DNA of 64,000 bases from Hypericibacter adhaerens (GTDB taxonomy: Bacteria; Pseudomonadota; Alphaproteobacteria; Dongiales; Dongiaceae), in assembly GCF_008728835.1 (NCBI RefSeq), contig NZ_CP042582.1, positions 5,315,001 to 5,379,000 of the forward strand. The letters are read 5' to 3'. Shown here in pieces: positions 16,462-25,262 of the stretch. Each line of letters opens with the position of its first letter. Position 1 is the first letter of the stretch. The translations under genes and the position numbers were made by a program. The notes below the pieces were generated by a model. It worked only from the letters and a program-made list of their open reading frames with translations, did not search any database and was not told the DNA's origin.

Positions 16462-17793
16462 CTACAGCTTTCGCGCCAGCTCGCCGACGACCTGGACCGG
16501 CGCGAAGACCGGCGAATAGGGTGGCGCGTAGGCGAGATCGAGCTCCGCCAGATCGTCCGCCGTGAGCTTCGCCCAGATGGCGGTGGCGGCGATGTCGATA
16601 TATTTATCGACGCCGTCCGGCCCCACGGCCTCCGCCCCCAGGAGACGCCCGTCCCGCCGGTCCACCAGCAGCCAGCCGTCGAGCATCCGGGAATTGGGCA
16701 TGTAGCGGGCCCGGCTCGGCATCTGGGCATGGACCGGGACCGGATCGAATCCGCTCCGCCGCGCCTGCTCGGCCGAGAGCCCGGTGCGCGCCACCGCCAG
16801 GTCGAAGACCTTGAAGATCGCGGTGCCGAGAACGCCGGGAAAGCGCGCCTGACCGCCGGCGAGGTTGGTGCCGGCGACCCGGCCCTGGCGATTGGCGATA
16901 TCGCCCAGCGGATACCAGACGGGCTTGCCGGAGACGACGTGACGCGCCTCCGCGCAATCCCCGGCGGCATAGGCACCCGCGATGCCGGTGCGCATCGCGG
17001 CGTCGACCGCGATGGCACCCGTTTCCCCGAGCTTCACGCCCGCGGCGGCGGCCAGATCGGTCCGCGGCCGGACGCCGACTGCCATCAGCACGTGATCGGC
17101 GGGGAGAACGATCCCGTCCGAGAGCCTGACACCCTCCTTGCCGACCTGCGCCACCGACGCGCCGAGCACCACCTCGACGCCATGCTTGGCGAGATGCTCG
17201 CCCACGATACCGGCGACAGCGGGATCGAAGGCGGGCAGCAGCCGGGGCATCGCCTCGACGAGCGTCACCCTGAACCCGCGATGGCGCAGGGTTTCGGCCA
17301 TTTCCAGGCCGATATAACCGCCGCCGACGATGACGGCGCGTCCGGGCGGCGAGAGCAAGGGCTGCAGCCGGTCCGCATCATGGAGGCTGCGCAGCGGCAG
17401 CACCGGCGGCGCGTCCGTCGTCACCGTGATCGGCGGCATGAAGGCCTGGGCGCCGGTCGCGAACAGGATCAGGTCGAAGGGCTCGGCCGACCGGCTGCCG
17501 GTGTCGAGCGCGGTCAGATGCGCGCGCCGCGCGTCGAGATTCACCTCGTCGACGCGATGGCGGACCCGGAGATCGATCCCGTCGGCGCGGAAACGCTCGA
17601 CGCTGCGCGCGATCAGCTTATCGCGCGGGATCGCCGCCGGATCGCCCAACCAGTAGGGAAGGCCGCAGGCGGAATAGGAAACCTCGGGCTCGTCCTGCAG
17701 GACCAGGATGTCGAGCTCCGGCCGCCGCCGCCGGGCTGTGGCGGCGGCCTTCATCCCGGCGGCGACCCCGCCGACGATCAGGACCCGCGTCAC
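16462..17793 (-). CDS. CoA-disulfide-reductase-like flavoprotein, last gene of the CoM operon
   Basis: A 443-residue FAD/NAD(P)H flavoprotein: FAD-binding VLIVGGVAAGMKAA, single redox cysteine Cys43 in YSACGLPYWLGD, NAD-binding VIVGGGYIGLEMAE (about 158-171), YAAGDCAE near 290, and the family tail LAYAPPYSPVFAPV. The single cysteine and tail place it with CoA-disulfide reductases and NADH oxidases rather than two-cysteine reductases. The start is GTG at 17793, 14 nt after the upstream stop. In this operon it could reduce CoM disulfides, catalyse the reductive last step of CoM synthesis, or cleave a CoM thioether; these roles are inference. Confidence 0.85.
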   Translation of the reverse strand: MTRVLIVGGVAAGMKAAATARRRRPELDILVLQDEPEVSYSACGLPYWLGDPAAIPRDKLIARSVERFRADGIDLRVRHRVDEVNLDARRAHLTALDTGSRSAEPFDLILFATGAQAFMPPITVTTDAPPVLPLRSLHDADRLQPLLSPPGRAVIVGGGYIGLEMAETLRHRGFRVTLVEAMPRLLPAFDPAVAGIVGEHLAKHGVEVVLGASVAQVGKEGVRLSDGIVLPADHVLMAVGVRPRTDLAAAAGVKLGETGAIAVDAAMRTGIAGAYAAGDCAEARHVVSGKPVWYPLGDIANRQGRVAGTNLAGGQARFPGVLGTAIFKVFDLAVARTGLSAEQARRSGFDPVPVHAQMPSRARYMPNSRMLDGWLLVDRRDGRLLGAEAVGPDGVDKYIDIAATAIWAKLTADDLAELDLAYAPPYSPVFAPVQVVGELARKL

Positions 17794-17807
17794 GATCGGC
17801 CGGCCCC

Positions 17808-19244
17808 TTACTGGCCGTGCTTCGCCCAATGGGCCCCGAAGATCGTCTCGGGCGTGATGGCCCGGGGCTTCAGCGGCCGCGAGACCCAGGTCAGGTTCAT
17901 AAAATGCCGGGCGCTGACATTCTCGGTCGTGATGTTGCCGCCCCAGCTGCCGCAGGCGAGCGATAGCGTGTAGGGCATGCCGTTGCGCAGGCTGCCGGCG
18001 CCCTCGTTCAGGTTCTGGTTGACCATGACCCGCGCCGTCTTGGTGCGCGTGGCGAGCGCCTCGATATGGGCCTCGTTCGTGGTGTGGATGCCGCAGGTAT
18101 GGCCCAGCCCCTGATAGCCGATGATGCGGTTGACCCAGTCGATGGCGCCGCCGATCCCGCCCTGATAGCGATAGAGCGCCAGCACCACCGACAGCTTCTC
18201 GCCGGAGAACGGGTGATCCGGCCCCGCGCCGTCCTCCTCGACGATGAGGAAGCTGCGGTCCTCGGGCAGCGCGAAGCCCGCCAGCTCGGCGATCCGTCCC
18301 GCCGGCTTCGCCACCACGTCGATGGTGGGGATATGGCCGCCATCCGGCCACATCGCCCGCGCCAGGCGCGCCTTCTGCTCCGGCGTGCAGAGATGGCCGC
18401 CGGCGGCGATCAGCTTGTCGCGCAAGCTGTCATAGATCCGGGCCTCGGCCACCACCGCATTGTCGGCGAGGCAGCTCGTGGCATAGTCGAAGGTCTTGGC
18501 CCGCGCGATCATCAGGGCCGCGTCGTCGAGATCGGCCGTCTCGTCGACGACATGGACGGAATTGCCCACGCCGACGCCATAGGCCGGCGTGCCCGAGCTG
18601 TAGGCGGCCTTGACCATGGCGGCACCGCCGGTGGCGACGACGAGATCCGAGAGCCGCATCAGCGCCTCCGTCTTGGCGATCGAGGGCTGCTCGATGACCT
18701 GGATCAGGTCCTCCGGCGCGCCCACGCTGCGGCAACCCTGGCGCATCGCCTCGACCACCGCGATCGAGGTCCGCTTGGTGCGGGGATGCGGCGAGACGAC
18801 GATGGCGTTGCGGGCCTTGAGCGCGCCCAGCGCCTTCACCGGCGGGGTCGCATCGGGGCCGGTGGTGGGAATGAGCGCCGCGATCACGCCGACCGGCTTG
18901 GCGATCTTGACCAGGCCTTTCTCCGGGATCTCCTCCACCACCCCGCAGGTCTTGATGCTGGCCATATCCGCCAGCGTTCCCATGACGCGGTTCTCGAACT
19001 TGGCGATCTTGTCCTGATAGCGGCCGAAGCCGCCCTCATCGACGGCCAGACGCGCGAGCGCCTCCCGGTTCTTGAACACCTGCCAGCCCACGGCGGTCAC
19101 GAGCGCATCGGCCTCTGCCTGGCCATAGTTCTGGATCGCCTGCTGGGCACGGCGCGCGCGGGCGACCATGGCGGCGATCTCGGCTTGCGCTTCCTCCGGC
19201 GTCTGCTTGGCCGGCTTGTCGAGCTTGGCGGTGACGGCGCTCAT
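17808..19244 (-). CDS. CoA-acylating aldehyde dehydrogenase, sulfoacetaldehyde dehydrogenase (SauS)-like
   Basis: A 478-residue member of the CoA-acylating ALDH branch (EutE/AdhE/SauS), which converts an aldehyde plus CoA and NAD(P)+ to an acyl-CoA. The catalytic thiol is Cys258 in YATSCLADN; VGVIAALIPTTGPDATP and GVGVGNSVHVVDE are typical of the branch. The overall sequence looks closest to acylating sulfoacetaldehyde dehydrogenases. In a CoM operon, plausible substrates are sulfoacetaldehyde or 2-oxoethyl-CoM formed from a C2 epoxide. The gene follows an ADP-forming acyl-CoA synthetase by 36 nt, a pairing also seen for sulfoacetate use. Substrate choice is inference. Confidence 0.8.
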   Translation of the reverse strand: MSAVTAKLDKPAKQTPEEAQAEIAAMVARARRAQQAIQNYGQAEADALVTAVGWQVFKNREALARLAVDEGGFGRYQDKIAKFENRVMGTLADMASIKTCGVVEEIPEKGLVKIAKPVGVIAALIPTTGPDATPPVKALGALKARNAIVVSPHPRTKRTSIAVVEAMRQGCRSVGAPEDLIQVIEQPSIAKTEALMRLSDLVVATGGAAMVKAAYSSGTPAYGVGVGNSVHVVDETADLDDAALMIARAKTFDYATSCLADNAVVAEARIYDSLRDKLIAAGGHLCTPEQKARLARAMWPDGGHIPTIDVVAKPAGRIAELAGFALPEDRSFLIVEEDGAGPDHPFSGEKLSVVLALYRYQGGIGGAIDWVNRIIGYQGLGHTCGIHTTNEAHIEALATRTKTARVMVNQNLNEGAGSLRNGMPYTLSLACGSWGGNITTENVSARHFMNLTWVSRPLKPRAITPETIFGAHWAKHGQ

Positions 19245-19280
19245 GGGGTGTTTCCTTTCAGGGTCCGTGGTGAGCCAGGG

Positions 19281-21383
19281 TCAGGGATGGGAGGCAATCG
19301 CGGCGGCTGCCGGCGTCGTGGCGGACGCCCGCATGCGCAGATCGACGATGGCGAGACCGTCGGGCGTGGCGATGACCGGATTGGCATCCAGCTCTTCGAG
19401 CCAGGCGGCGCCGGCGACCCAGCGCGACAGCGCGGCGATGAGGCGGGCCAGCGCTTGGCGATCGATGGCCGGCCGGCCGCGCCCGCCCTCCAGCAGGGAT
19501 CGGCCCTTCAGCCCGTCCAGCATGGCGAGCGCCTCGGCCTCGTCGACGGGCGCCAGGCGCAGGGCGACATCGTTCAGGGCCTCGACCCAGATGCCGCCGA
19601 GGCCGGCCATGATCACGGGCCCGAAATTGGCGTCGCGCCGAGCACCCAGAACGAGCTCGATCCCCGGACGTGCCTGGCGCTGCAGCAGCACCGTGGACGT
19701 TCCCAGCCGTGCGGCGACCTGGTCATAGGCCGCACCCACGGAATCGGGCGTGGCGAGGCCGAGATGCACGCCGCCGCTGTCGGACTTGTGGATCAGGCCG
19801 GCCCGCTCCGCCTTCAGCACGACCGGCAGGCCCAGCGCCTCGGCGCCCGCGATCGCGTCGCGGCGCGAACGCGCCAGTTTCCAAGGAACGACCGGAAGGC
19901 CGGCCTCGGCGAAAAGCCCGAAGGCCTGATCGGAAGACAGCCAACCGCCCTCGCCCACCGTCCGGGGACGGGCGACCGGGCGGTCGACCGCCGGCCGCGC
20001 CGGCGCCCTGGCGACAGGCCGGGTCAGCGCGAGAAGCTGGGCGGTTCGCGCCGGCCAGCCATGGCAGGGAATGCCGGCCGCGAGCAGCCGCTGCCGGTTC
20101 TCCGCGGCGGTGGCCGGCGCCACCCAGCAGACATGGACCGGTTTCTTCGAGCCGCGCGCGCGGGCTGCGGCGACGGCGGCGATGACGCGGTCCGTCACCT
20201 CCGGCATCAGCGCCGAGCGCTGCAGCAGCACCGGCACGACGCCGTCCACCTCGTCGCTCTCCAGCAGGGCCTCCAGGCTGATGCCGTACATCTCGGGGAA
20301 GCGGCGCCATTCGGTGGTCACGTCGACGGGATTGGCCGCCGAGCCATAGGCGGGCAGCGCGGGACGGATCGCCGATTGCAGCGCTTCCGACAGGCCCGGC
20401 ACCCGCAGGCCCTGCGCTTCCATGAGATCGGCGAGCTCGACGCCGGTGCCGCCGGAATTGGTGATGACGGCGATCCGCCGGCCGGTCAGCGGCGGCTGGC
20501 GGTCGAGCGTCGCAGCGAGATCGAGCAGCGTCAGCCCGTCTTCCACCAGATGGATGCCGGCCTGGCGCAAGGCCGTCAGCGTCACGGCGGTATCGGTGGC
20601 GAGGGCCGCGGTGTGGCTCGCGGCCGCGCGCCGGCCTGCCTCCCCGCGCCCCGTCTTCAGGACGACGATCGGCTTGCGCGGGGCGATCTCCGCGGCCGCC
20701 TCGAAGAAGCGGCGGCCATCGCCGATCGATTCGAGCAGCATGGCGATGACCCGCGTCTCCGGATCGCGGCCGAAGGCGCGGAGCATGTCGGTCTCGTCGA
20801 TGTCGGCCTTGTTGCCGCAGGCGACCACGCGGGAGAAGCCGATGAGATCCTCCTGGGAGCGCGTGAAGGCCGCCATGCCGTAGGCGCCGCTCTGGGTATA
20901 GAGCGCGATGCCGCCCCGCGCCGGCATGCCCAGCCCGAGCGAGGCGTTGAGGCCTGCGGACGCGCTGATGACGCCGAAGCAGTTGGGGCCGACGATGCGC
21001 ACGCCCCCGGCCCGCGCCGCCTCGAGCGTGCGCCGCTCGAGCGCCTGGCCCCCGGCCCCGGTCTCGGCGAAGCCGCCGCTGATGATGACGGCGAGAGGCA
21101 CCGCCGCCTTGGCGCAATCGGCGAGGATCGCCGGCGCCTCGGCTGGCGGCGCCACGATCACGGCGAGATCGGCGCCGCCGGGAATGGCGGCGAGGCTCGG
21201 ATAGCCGGGCCGGCCCAGGATCTCCGTCAGCTTCGGATGCACCGCGACGACCTCGCCGCGAAAGCCGGAATCGGCTGCGGTGAGGTTCTGCATGAAGAGA
21301 TGGCCGAGCTTGCCCGGGGTCGCCGAGGCGCCGACCAGGGCGACGCGGCGCGGCGCGAACAGCGCTCGCTCCCAATCGCTCAC
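19281..21383 (-). CDS. ADP-forming acyl-CoA synthetase (fused alpha-beta form)
   Basis: A 700-residue NDP-forming acyl-CoA synthetase. Order of domains: CoA-binding Rossmann domain (1-130, VALVGASATPGKLG), succinyl-CoA-synthetase-like domains with the phospho-histidine in AAASHTAAL (about 240), and a C-terminal ATP-grasp domain (480-690, LPVVLKAERAGLIHKSD and ELDANPVI). It makes or uses acyl-CoA reversibly with ADP/ATP. The ATG overlaps the upstream stop (ATGA). Neighbouring acylating dehydrogenase suggests they work on the same acid/aldehyde pair, for example sulfoacetate, or a carboxylate derived from CoM-bound C2 units; acetate or acetoacetate activation is also possible. Confidence 0.85.
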   Translation of the reverse strand: MSDWERALFAPRRVALVGASATPGKLGHLFMQNLTAADSGFRGEVVAVHPKLTEILGRPGYPSLAAIPGGADLAVIVAPPAEAPAILADCAKAAVPLAVIISGGFAETGAGGQALERRTLEAARAGGVRIVGPNCFGVISASAGLNASLGLGMPARGGIALYTQSGAYGMAAFTRSQEDLIGFSRVVACGNKADIDETDMLRAFGRDPETRVIAMLLESIGDGRRFFEAAAEIAPRKPIVVLKTGRGEAGRRAAASHTAALATDTAVTLTALRQAGIHLVEDGLTLLDLAATLDRQPPLTGRRIAVITNSGGTGVELADLMEAQGLRVPGLSEALQSAIRPALPAYGSAANPVDVTTEWRRFPEMYGISLEALLESDEVDGVVPVLLQRSALMPEVTDRVIAAVAAARARGSKKPVHVCWVAPATAAENRQRLLAAGIPCHGWPARTAQLLALTRPVARAPARPAVDRPVARPRTVGEGGWLSSDQAFGLFAEAGLPVVPWKLARSRRDAIAGAEALGLPVVLKAERAGLIHKSDSGGVHLGLATPDSVGAAYDQVAARLGTSTVLLQRQARPGIELVLGARRDANFGPVIMAGLGGIWVEALNDVALRLAPVDEAEALAMLDGLKGRSLLEGGRGRPAIDRQALARLIAALSRWVAGAAWLEELDANPVIATPDGLAIVDLRMRASATTPAAAAIASHP

Positions 21384-22396
21384 GGTGCCCCGTCCCGGCC
21401 CACGAACAGGCTCGGCGCCCCGCCGCTATGGAGGAACAGCAGCGTCTCGTCCTCGCGGTAGCGCCCGCCCGCCGCCAGGGCGCGATAACCGGCAAGCGCC
21501 TTCGCCGTATAGGTCGGATCGAGCAGGACCCCCTCGTGGCGGGCGGCCAGCGCCAGGACGCTCTCGCCCTCGGGCGAGGGGATGCCGTAGCCGGCGCCGA
21601 TGAAGCCGTCATGGATCGTCACGTCACCCGGCGCGAGGGACCATCGCTGTCCGAGCCGTTCCGCGGCTTCGGTGGCCAGGGCCGCGACGCGCTGGCGGGC
21701 TTCCACGGCCGGCCGGCTGACGGTCACGCCCTCGACGCGCCATCGCACGCCGCAGAGATGCGAGCCCAGAAGCCAGCCGGCCATGGTACCGCCCGAACCC
21801 ACCGCCATCAGGACGCAATCGGGGTCGATCCCGGTCTCGGCGCATTGCGCCATGACCTCCGCCACGGCCAGCACATGGCCGATCGCGCCCAGCGCGCAGG
21901 CCCCGCCGCGCGGAACGACATAAGGACGGCCGCCTTCCGCCTGAATCCGCCGGGCTTCCGCGTCGAGGGCACGATCGACGGAGCTGCGGTCGCTCTCGCC
22001 GGTGAAGCGGGTCTCCGCACCCCACAGCACACTCAGCCGGTGATTGCCTTCGAGCCGCGCCGGCGCCGTGCCCCAATAGACGGCGACCATCCGCAGGCCG
22101 GCGAAGCTCGCCGCCGCCGCCGTCGCCCGCACATGGTTCGACAGCGGCCCGGCGCCGGTCACCACCGTGTCGGCGCCGGTCTCGAGGGCGTCGGCGATGA
22201 TGAGCTCGAGGCCGCGAACCTTGTTGCCGCCGAAGCCGAAAGGGATGAGATCGTCGCGCTTCATCCAGAGCGAAGGCCCGCCCAGCGCATGGCCCAGCGC
22301 CGGCACCGGCAAGAGCGGCGTCGGCGCGGGGATCAGCGCCAGCCGCGGCAGCTCGCGCGGGTCGGCGACCTGCTCGAGCGGCTTCGATGCCCTCAC
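21380..22396 (-). CDS. xcbE: PLP-dependent enzyme of the D-cysteine desulfhydrase family, XcbE1-like (CoM biosynthesis)
   Basis: A 338-residue fold-type II PLP enzyme. The Schiff-base lysine is Lys59 in FGFGGNKVRGLE, the phosphate loop is GSGGTMAGWLLG (about 195), and the overall pattern (PTPLLPVPALGHALGGPSLWMKRDDL) matches D-cysteine desulfhydrase/ACC deaminase and L-cysteate sulfo-lyase. In Xanthobacter the equivalent protein XcbE1 belongs to the bacterial CoM pathway and is linked to its thiolation step. The start is GTG at 22396 overlapping the previous stop (GTGA), with GGGGAG before it. Alone it would be annotated as D-cysteine desulfhydrase; context with ComA and two aspartase/fumarase enzymes makes the CoM role much more likely. 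Confidence 0.85.
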   Translation of the reverse strand: MRASKPLEQVADPRELPRLALIPAPTPLLPVPALGHALGGPSLWMKRDDLIPFGFGGNKVRGLELIIADALETGADTVVTGAGPLSNHVRATAAAASFAGLRMVAVYWGTAPARLEGNHRLSVLWGAETRFTGESDRSSVDRALDAEARRIQAEGGRPYVVPRGGACALGAIGHVLAVAEVMAQCAETGIDPDCVLMAVGSGGTMAGWLLGSHLCGVRWRVEGVTVSRPAVEARQRVAALATEAAERLGQRWSLAPGDVTIHDGFIGAGYGIPSPEGESVLALAARHEGVLLDPTYTAKALAGYRALAAGGRYREDETLLFLHSGGAPSLFVGRDGAP

Positions 22397-23748
22397 CGCT
22401 CGCTCCCCAGCACCTGATCCACCAAGGCCCCGCATTGAGCCGTCCGCGAGGTGGCGTCGAACAGGCGGTCGATCTCCCCCCGCGACAGATGCGCGGAGAT
22501 CTCGGGATCGGCTTCGACCGCCTGACGGAGCGGGCGCCCGGCGCGCGCCGCTTCGGTGGCGGCGCGATGCATGAGCCGGTGCGCCGTCTGCTTGCCCAGC
22601 TTGGCGGCCAGCGTCAGCATGACGGCTTCCGAATAGATATGGCCGTTGGAGGCTTCGAGGTTGCGGCGCATGCGCTCGCCGCGCACCTCGAGATGCTCGA
22701 GCAGCGTGGCGGTCAGGCTCAGCGCTTTGGCCGCCGCGAGCGTCAGCTCCGGCACCGCATGCCACTCGATCTTCCAGGAACGCCCGTCGCGCTCATGGGC
22801 ATGGGGCAGGCTTTCCAGCAGCGCGCCGGCATTGGCGCGGACCACGCGGGAGAGCGTGCCGATATGTTCCGAGAGCTCGGGGTTGCGCTTGTGCGGCATG
22901 GTGATGGAGCCGATCTGCTCGGTCGTGGCGCCCTCGCCCAGCTCGCCGATCTCGTCGCGCTGCAGCGAATAGACCTCGTGGCCGATACGGTCGGCGGTGC
23001 CCGACGCCAGCGCCAGAACCTGAGCCCATTCGACCAGCACGTCCCGGCTCGCGGTCCAGGAGGTCGCGGGCGGACGCAGCCCGAGCCGGGTACAGAAGGC
23101 GCGCTGGACCTCGAGCGCCCGAGGCCCCAGGGCCGACAGGCTGCCCACCCCGCCGCAAAGCTGGCCGATATCCATGCGCTGCGCGGTCTCGTCGAAGCGC
23201 TGGCGGTGGCGGCGCAGCTCCGCGAGCCAGCCGGCCGCCTTGAAGCCGAAGGTGATGGGCAACCCCTGCTGGCCATGGGTGCGCCCGGCCATCACGGTAT
23301 CGCGATGCTCGCGGGCGAGCCGGGTGGCGGCGGCGATGGCGCGATCGAGATCGGTGAGGATGAGGCCGCGCGCCTCGCGCAGCGCCAGCATCAGCCAGGT
23401 ATCAGTGATGTCCTGGACCGTGGCGCCGAAATAGAACCATTCGCCGGCGGCCGCCGGGCAGCGCCGCCGCATCGCCTCGATCAGGCCGGCCGTCGAATGG
23501 CCGCTCGCCTCGTAGCCGGCGCGGTATTCGGCGAAGAACGCGTCGTCGAGCTCGACCGTCCGGCAGGTGGCGGCGACCTGCCGGGCGCTTTCGGCCGGGA
23601 TCAGGCCGAACTCGCCCTGAACCTCCGCCAGCACGGCGAGGATCTCGAGCCAGCGCCGCGTGCGCGGGACGTCGTCGAAGATCTGGCGCAGCGCCGGCGT
23701 CGACCAGGCGCCGCCATAGACGCGCGAGCCGAAGGACCAGCCCGTCAT
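22393..23748 (-). CDS. Aspartase/fumarase-superfamily enzyme, XcbD1-like (CoM biosynthesis)
   Basis: A 451-residue member of the aspartase/fumarase superfamily, resembling adenylosuccinate lyase: FGATVQDITDTW (about 100), GRTHGQQGLPITFG, and the signature SITMPHKRNPELSE carrying the mobile catalytic loop. A purine role is unlikely because it sits in an operon between another superfamily member and a D-cysteine-desulfhydrase-like enzyme, the same company kept by XcbC1/XcbD1/XcbE1 in Xanthobacter. By gene order I match it to XcbD1, associated with the decarboxylation step after sulfoacrylate forms; the C/D assignment is inference. ATGA overlap with the upstream gene. Confidence 0.8.
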   Translation of the reverse strand: MTGWSFGSRVYGGAWSTPALRQIFDDVPRTRRWLEILAVLAEVQGEFGLIPAESARQVAATCRTVELDDAFFAEYRAGYEASGHSTAGLIEAMRRRCPAAAGEWFYFGATVQDITDTWLMLALREARGLILTDLDRAIAAATRLAREHRDTVMAGRTHGQQGLPITFGFKAAGWLAELRRHRQRFDETAQRMDIGQLCGGVGSLSALGPRALEVQRAFCTRLGLRPPATSWTASRDVLVEWAQVLALASGTADRIGHEVYSLQRDEIGELGEGATTEQIGSITMPHKRNPELSEHIGTLSRVVRANAGALLESLPHAHERDGRSWKIEWHAVPELTLAAAKALSLTATLLEHLEVRGERMRRNLEASNGHIYSEAVMLTLAAKLGKQTAHRLMHRAATEAARAGRPLRQAVEADPEISAHLSRGEIDRLFDATSRTAQCGALVDQVLGSER

Positions 23749-25262
23749 CGGCCGCCCGCTCCCATCGCTTCGGCTTCGGTCAGCAGGCGCCGCCGGGCGG
23801 CCTCCTGGGCCGACCGCGCCTCTTCCAGCCAGCGCCGACAGGGCGTGAGCGCGTCGCCCAGCTCGCGCAGCGCCGCCGCCAGCTCTTCCGGCGCGGCACC
23901 GCCGACGTCCTGGCGCGCCGTCACGCCGGCCCAGGGATCGAGAGCCGCCTCGAGAAAGCCGTCCGGCAGCCGCGAGGCTTCGAGCCCCGCTTCCGCGCAG
24001 GCCGCCCGCAGCTTGTCGAGGGTCAGGCTCGACAGGCTGCGGCCTTCCGCTTCCAGCCGGCGGACCAGCCCGCCCACCAGGCGATGCGCCGCCCGGTAGT
24101 CGAGCCGAAGCGCGAGGCAGAGGCGCTCGGCCAGATCGGTGGCGCAGGCCGTGCCGTCGCTCAGCGCCAGCTCGGCCTGGTCGCTCTCGAAGGTGAGCTC
24201 CTCGACGATCTCGGCCATCAAGCTTGCCGCCTGCGCCACGCTGCGCAGCGCCGCCGGCACCGCCTCGTAGGGCAGCATCCGGTTGTCCATCTGGCCCGAG
24301 GGCGTGCGGCCGCTGGCGGCGACACCGGCCTGCTCGCCGATCAGCCGGTTGGCGAGGCCGCGCAGATAGGACAGCGCGAAGGGGTTGCGCTTCTGCGGCA
24401 TGATCTTGCTGGCGCGCGCGTGCCGGTCCGCGACTCTCACGAGACCGAACTCGGCGGTGGCGAAGATCATCAGATCCTCGGCCAGGCGGTCGAGCCCGAC
24501 GGCGGCGGCCACGGCGAGCCCCATGGCCTCGATCGCGAGGTCGGGCTGCCACATCGCGTCGCGCGCATGGCGCACCGGCGCCGCGAAGCCGAGACGGCGG
24601 GCCTGCGCCGCGCGATCCTGGAGCGCGACCGAGCCGTTGCTGCTGCCGCAACCCGCGGGACAGCGATCGATGCGCTCGTAAAGCGCCTTCACCCGCTCCA
24701 GGTCGCGCAGCGCCGGCCAGGCGAAGGCGGAGAGATAATGGCCCAAGGTGGTCGGCTGGGCGATCTGCAGATAGGTATAGTCGGGCATCAGGCTGTGGCT
24801 GTGGCGCGACGCGACTGTCGCGACCGACTGGCCGAAATCGAGCAGGGCCGCGCCGAGCTCGAGCAGCCGGTCGCGCAGCAGAAGATGAAAGGCCGTGGTC
24901 AGTGCTTCGCGGCGCGCCCGCGCGGTGCCGAGCCATCCCGCCGCCGCCGTCCGCCGGGCCAGCCAGGCTTCCCGGTTCGTGTAGAGATCGCCCAGCGCCG
25001 CCTCGGGCGTGAAGGCCGTGCCGGAGCGGTGCAGCTCCAGCAGGGCCTGGACGAGCGCGCGCGCGGCCCCGGGGGGAATGACGCCCTGCTCGCTCAAGGT
25101 CAGGCAATGGGCGAGATCGACCAGGCCGAGAGGATCGAAGAATTCGGCTTGTCCGGCGAGCTCGGCGGCAAAGATGGCGGTGAGACCCGCCGACGGCGGC
25201 TCGGCGAGGCGCCCGCCGATCTCGAGCACCGATTCCATCGAGCCCGCCCGCGGCTCAGCCAT
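23745..25262 (-). CDS. Aspartase/fumarase-superfamily enzyme, XcbC1-like (CoM biosynthesis)
   Basis: A 505-residue aspartase/fumarase-superfamily protein with argininosuccinate-lyase-like features: [39 protein letters not shown] and the signature [17 protein letters not shown] long C-terminal extension (about 400-505) rich in Ala and Glu is unusual for argininosuccinate lyase. It directly follows phosphosulfolactate synthase with an eight-nucleotide overlap, the position expected of XcbC1, which eliminates phosphate from phosphosulfolactate to give sulfoacrylate. Start ATG at 25262; an internal ATG at 25238 is possible. Specific reaction is inferred from context. Confidence 0.8.
   Translation of the reverse strand: MAEPRAGSMESVLEIGGRLAEPPSAGLTAIFAAELAGQAEFFDPLGLVDLAHCLTLSEQGVIPPGAARALVQALLELHRSGTAFTPEAALGDLYTNREAWLARRTAAAGWLGTARARREALTTAFHLLLRDRLLELGAALLDFGQSVATVASRHSHSLMPDYTYLQIAQPTTLGHYLSAFAWPALRDLERVKALYERIDRCPAGCGSSNGSVALQDRAAQARRLGFAAPVRHARDAMWQPDLAIEAMGLAVAAAVGLDRLAEDLMIFATAEFGLVRVADRHARASKIMPQKRNPFALSYLRGLANRLIGEQAGVAASGRTPSGQMDNRMLPYEAVPAALRSVAQAASLMAEIVEELTFESDQAELALSDGTACATDLAERLCLALRLDYRAAHRLVGGLVRRLEAEGRSLSSLTLDKLRAACAEAGLEASRLPDGFLEAALDPWAGVTARQDVGGAAPEELAAALRELGDALTPCRRWLEEARSAQEAARRRLLTEAEAMGAGGR

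Noticed and set aside
18066-21461. 1131-codon plus-strand open frame opposite the acyl-CoA synthetase and dehydrogenase
   Set aside because: Arg/Gly/Asp/His-rich translation with no domain; it is antisense to two clear enzymes. Long antisense frames are expected in GC-rich genes.
19281-22396. Pure L-cysteate or sulfoacetate degradation cluster
   Set aside because: The PLP enzyme, acylating dehydrogenase and CoA synthetase could suggest it, but ComA and the two aspartase/fumarase enzymes in the same operon indicate sulfonate synthesis; a salvage role is kept only as an alternative.
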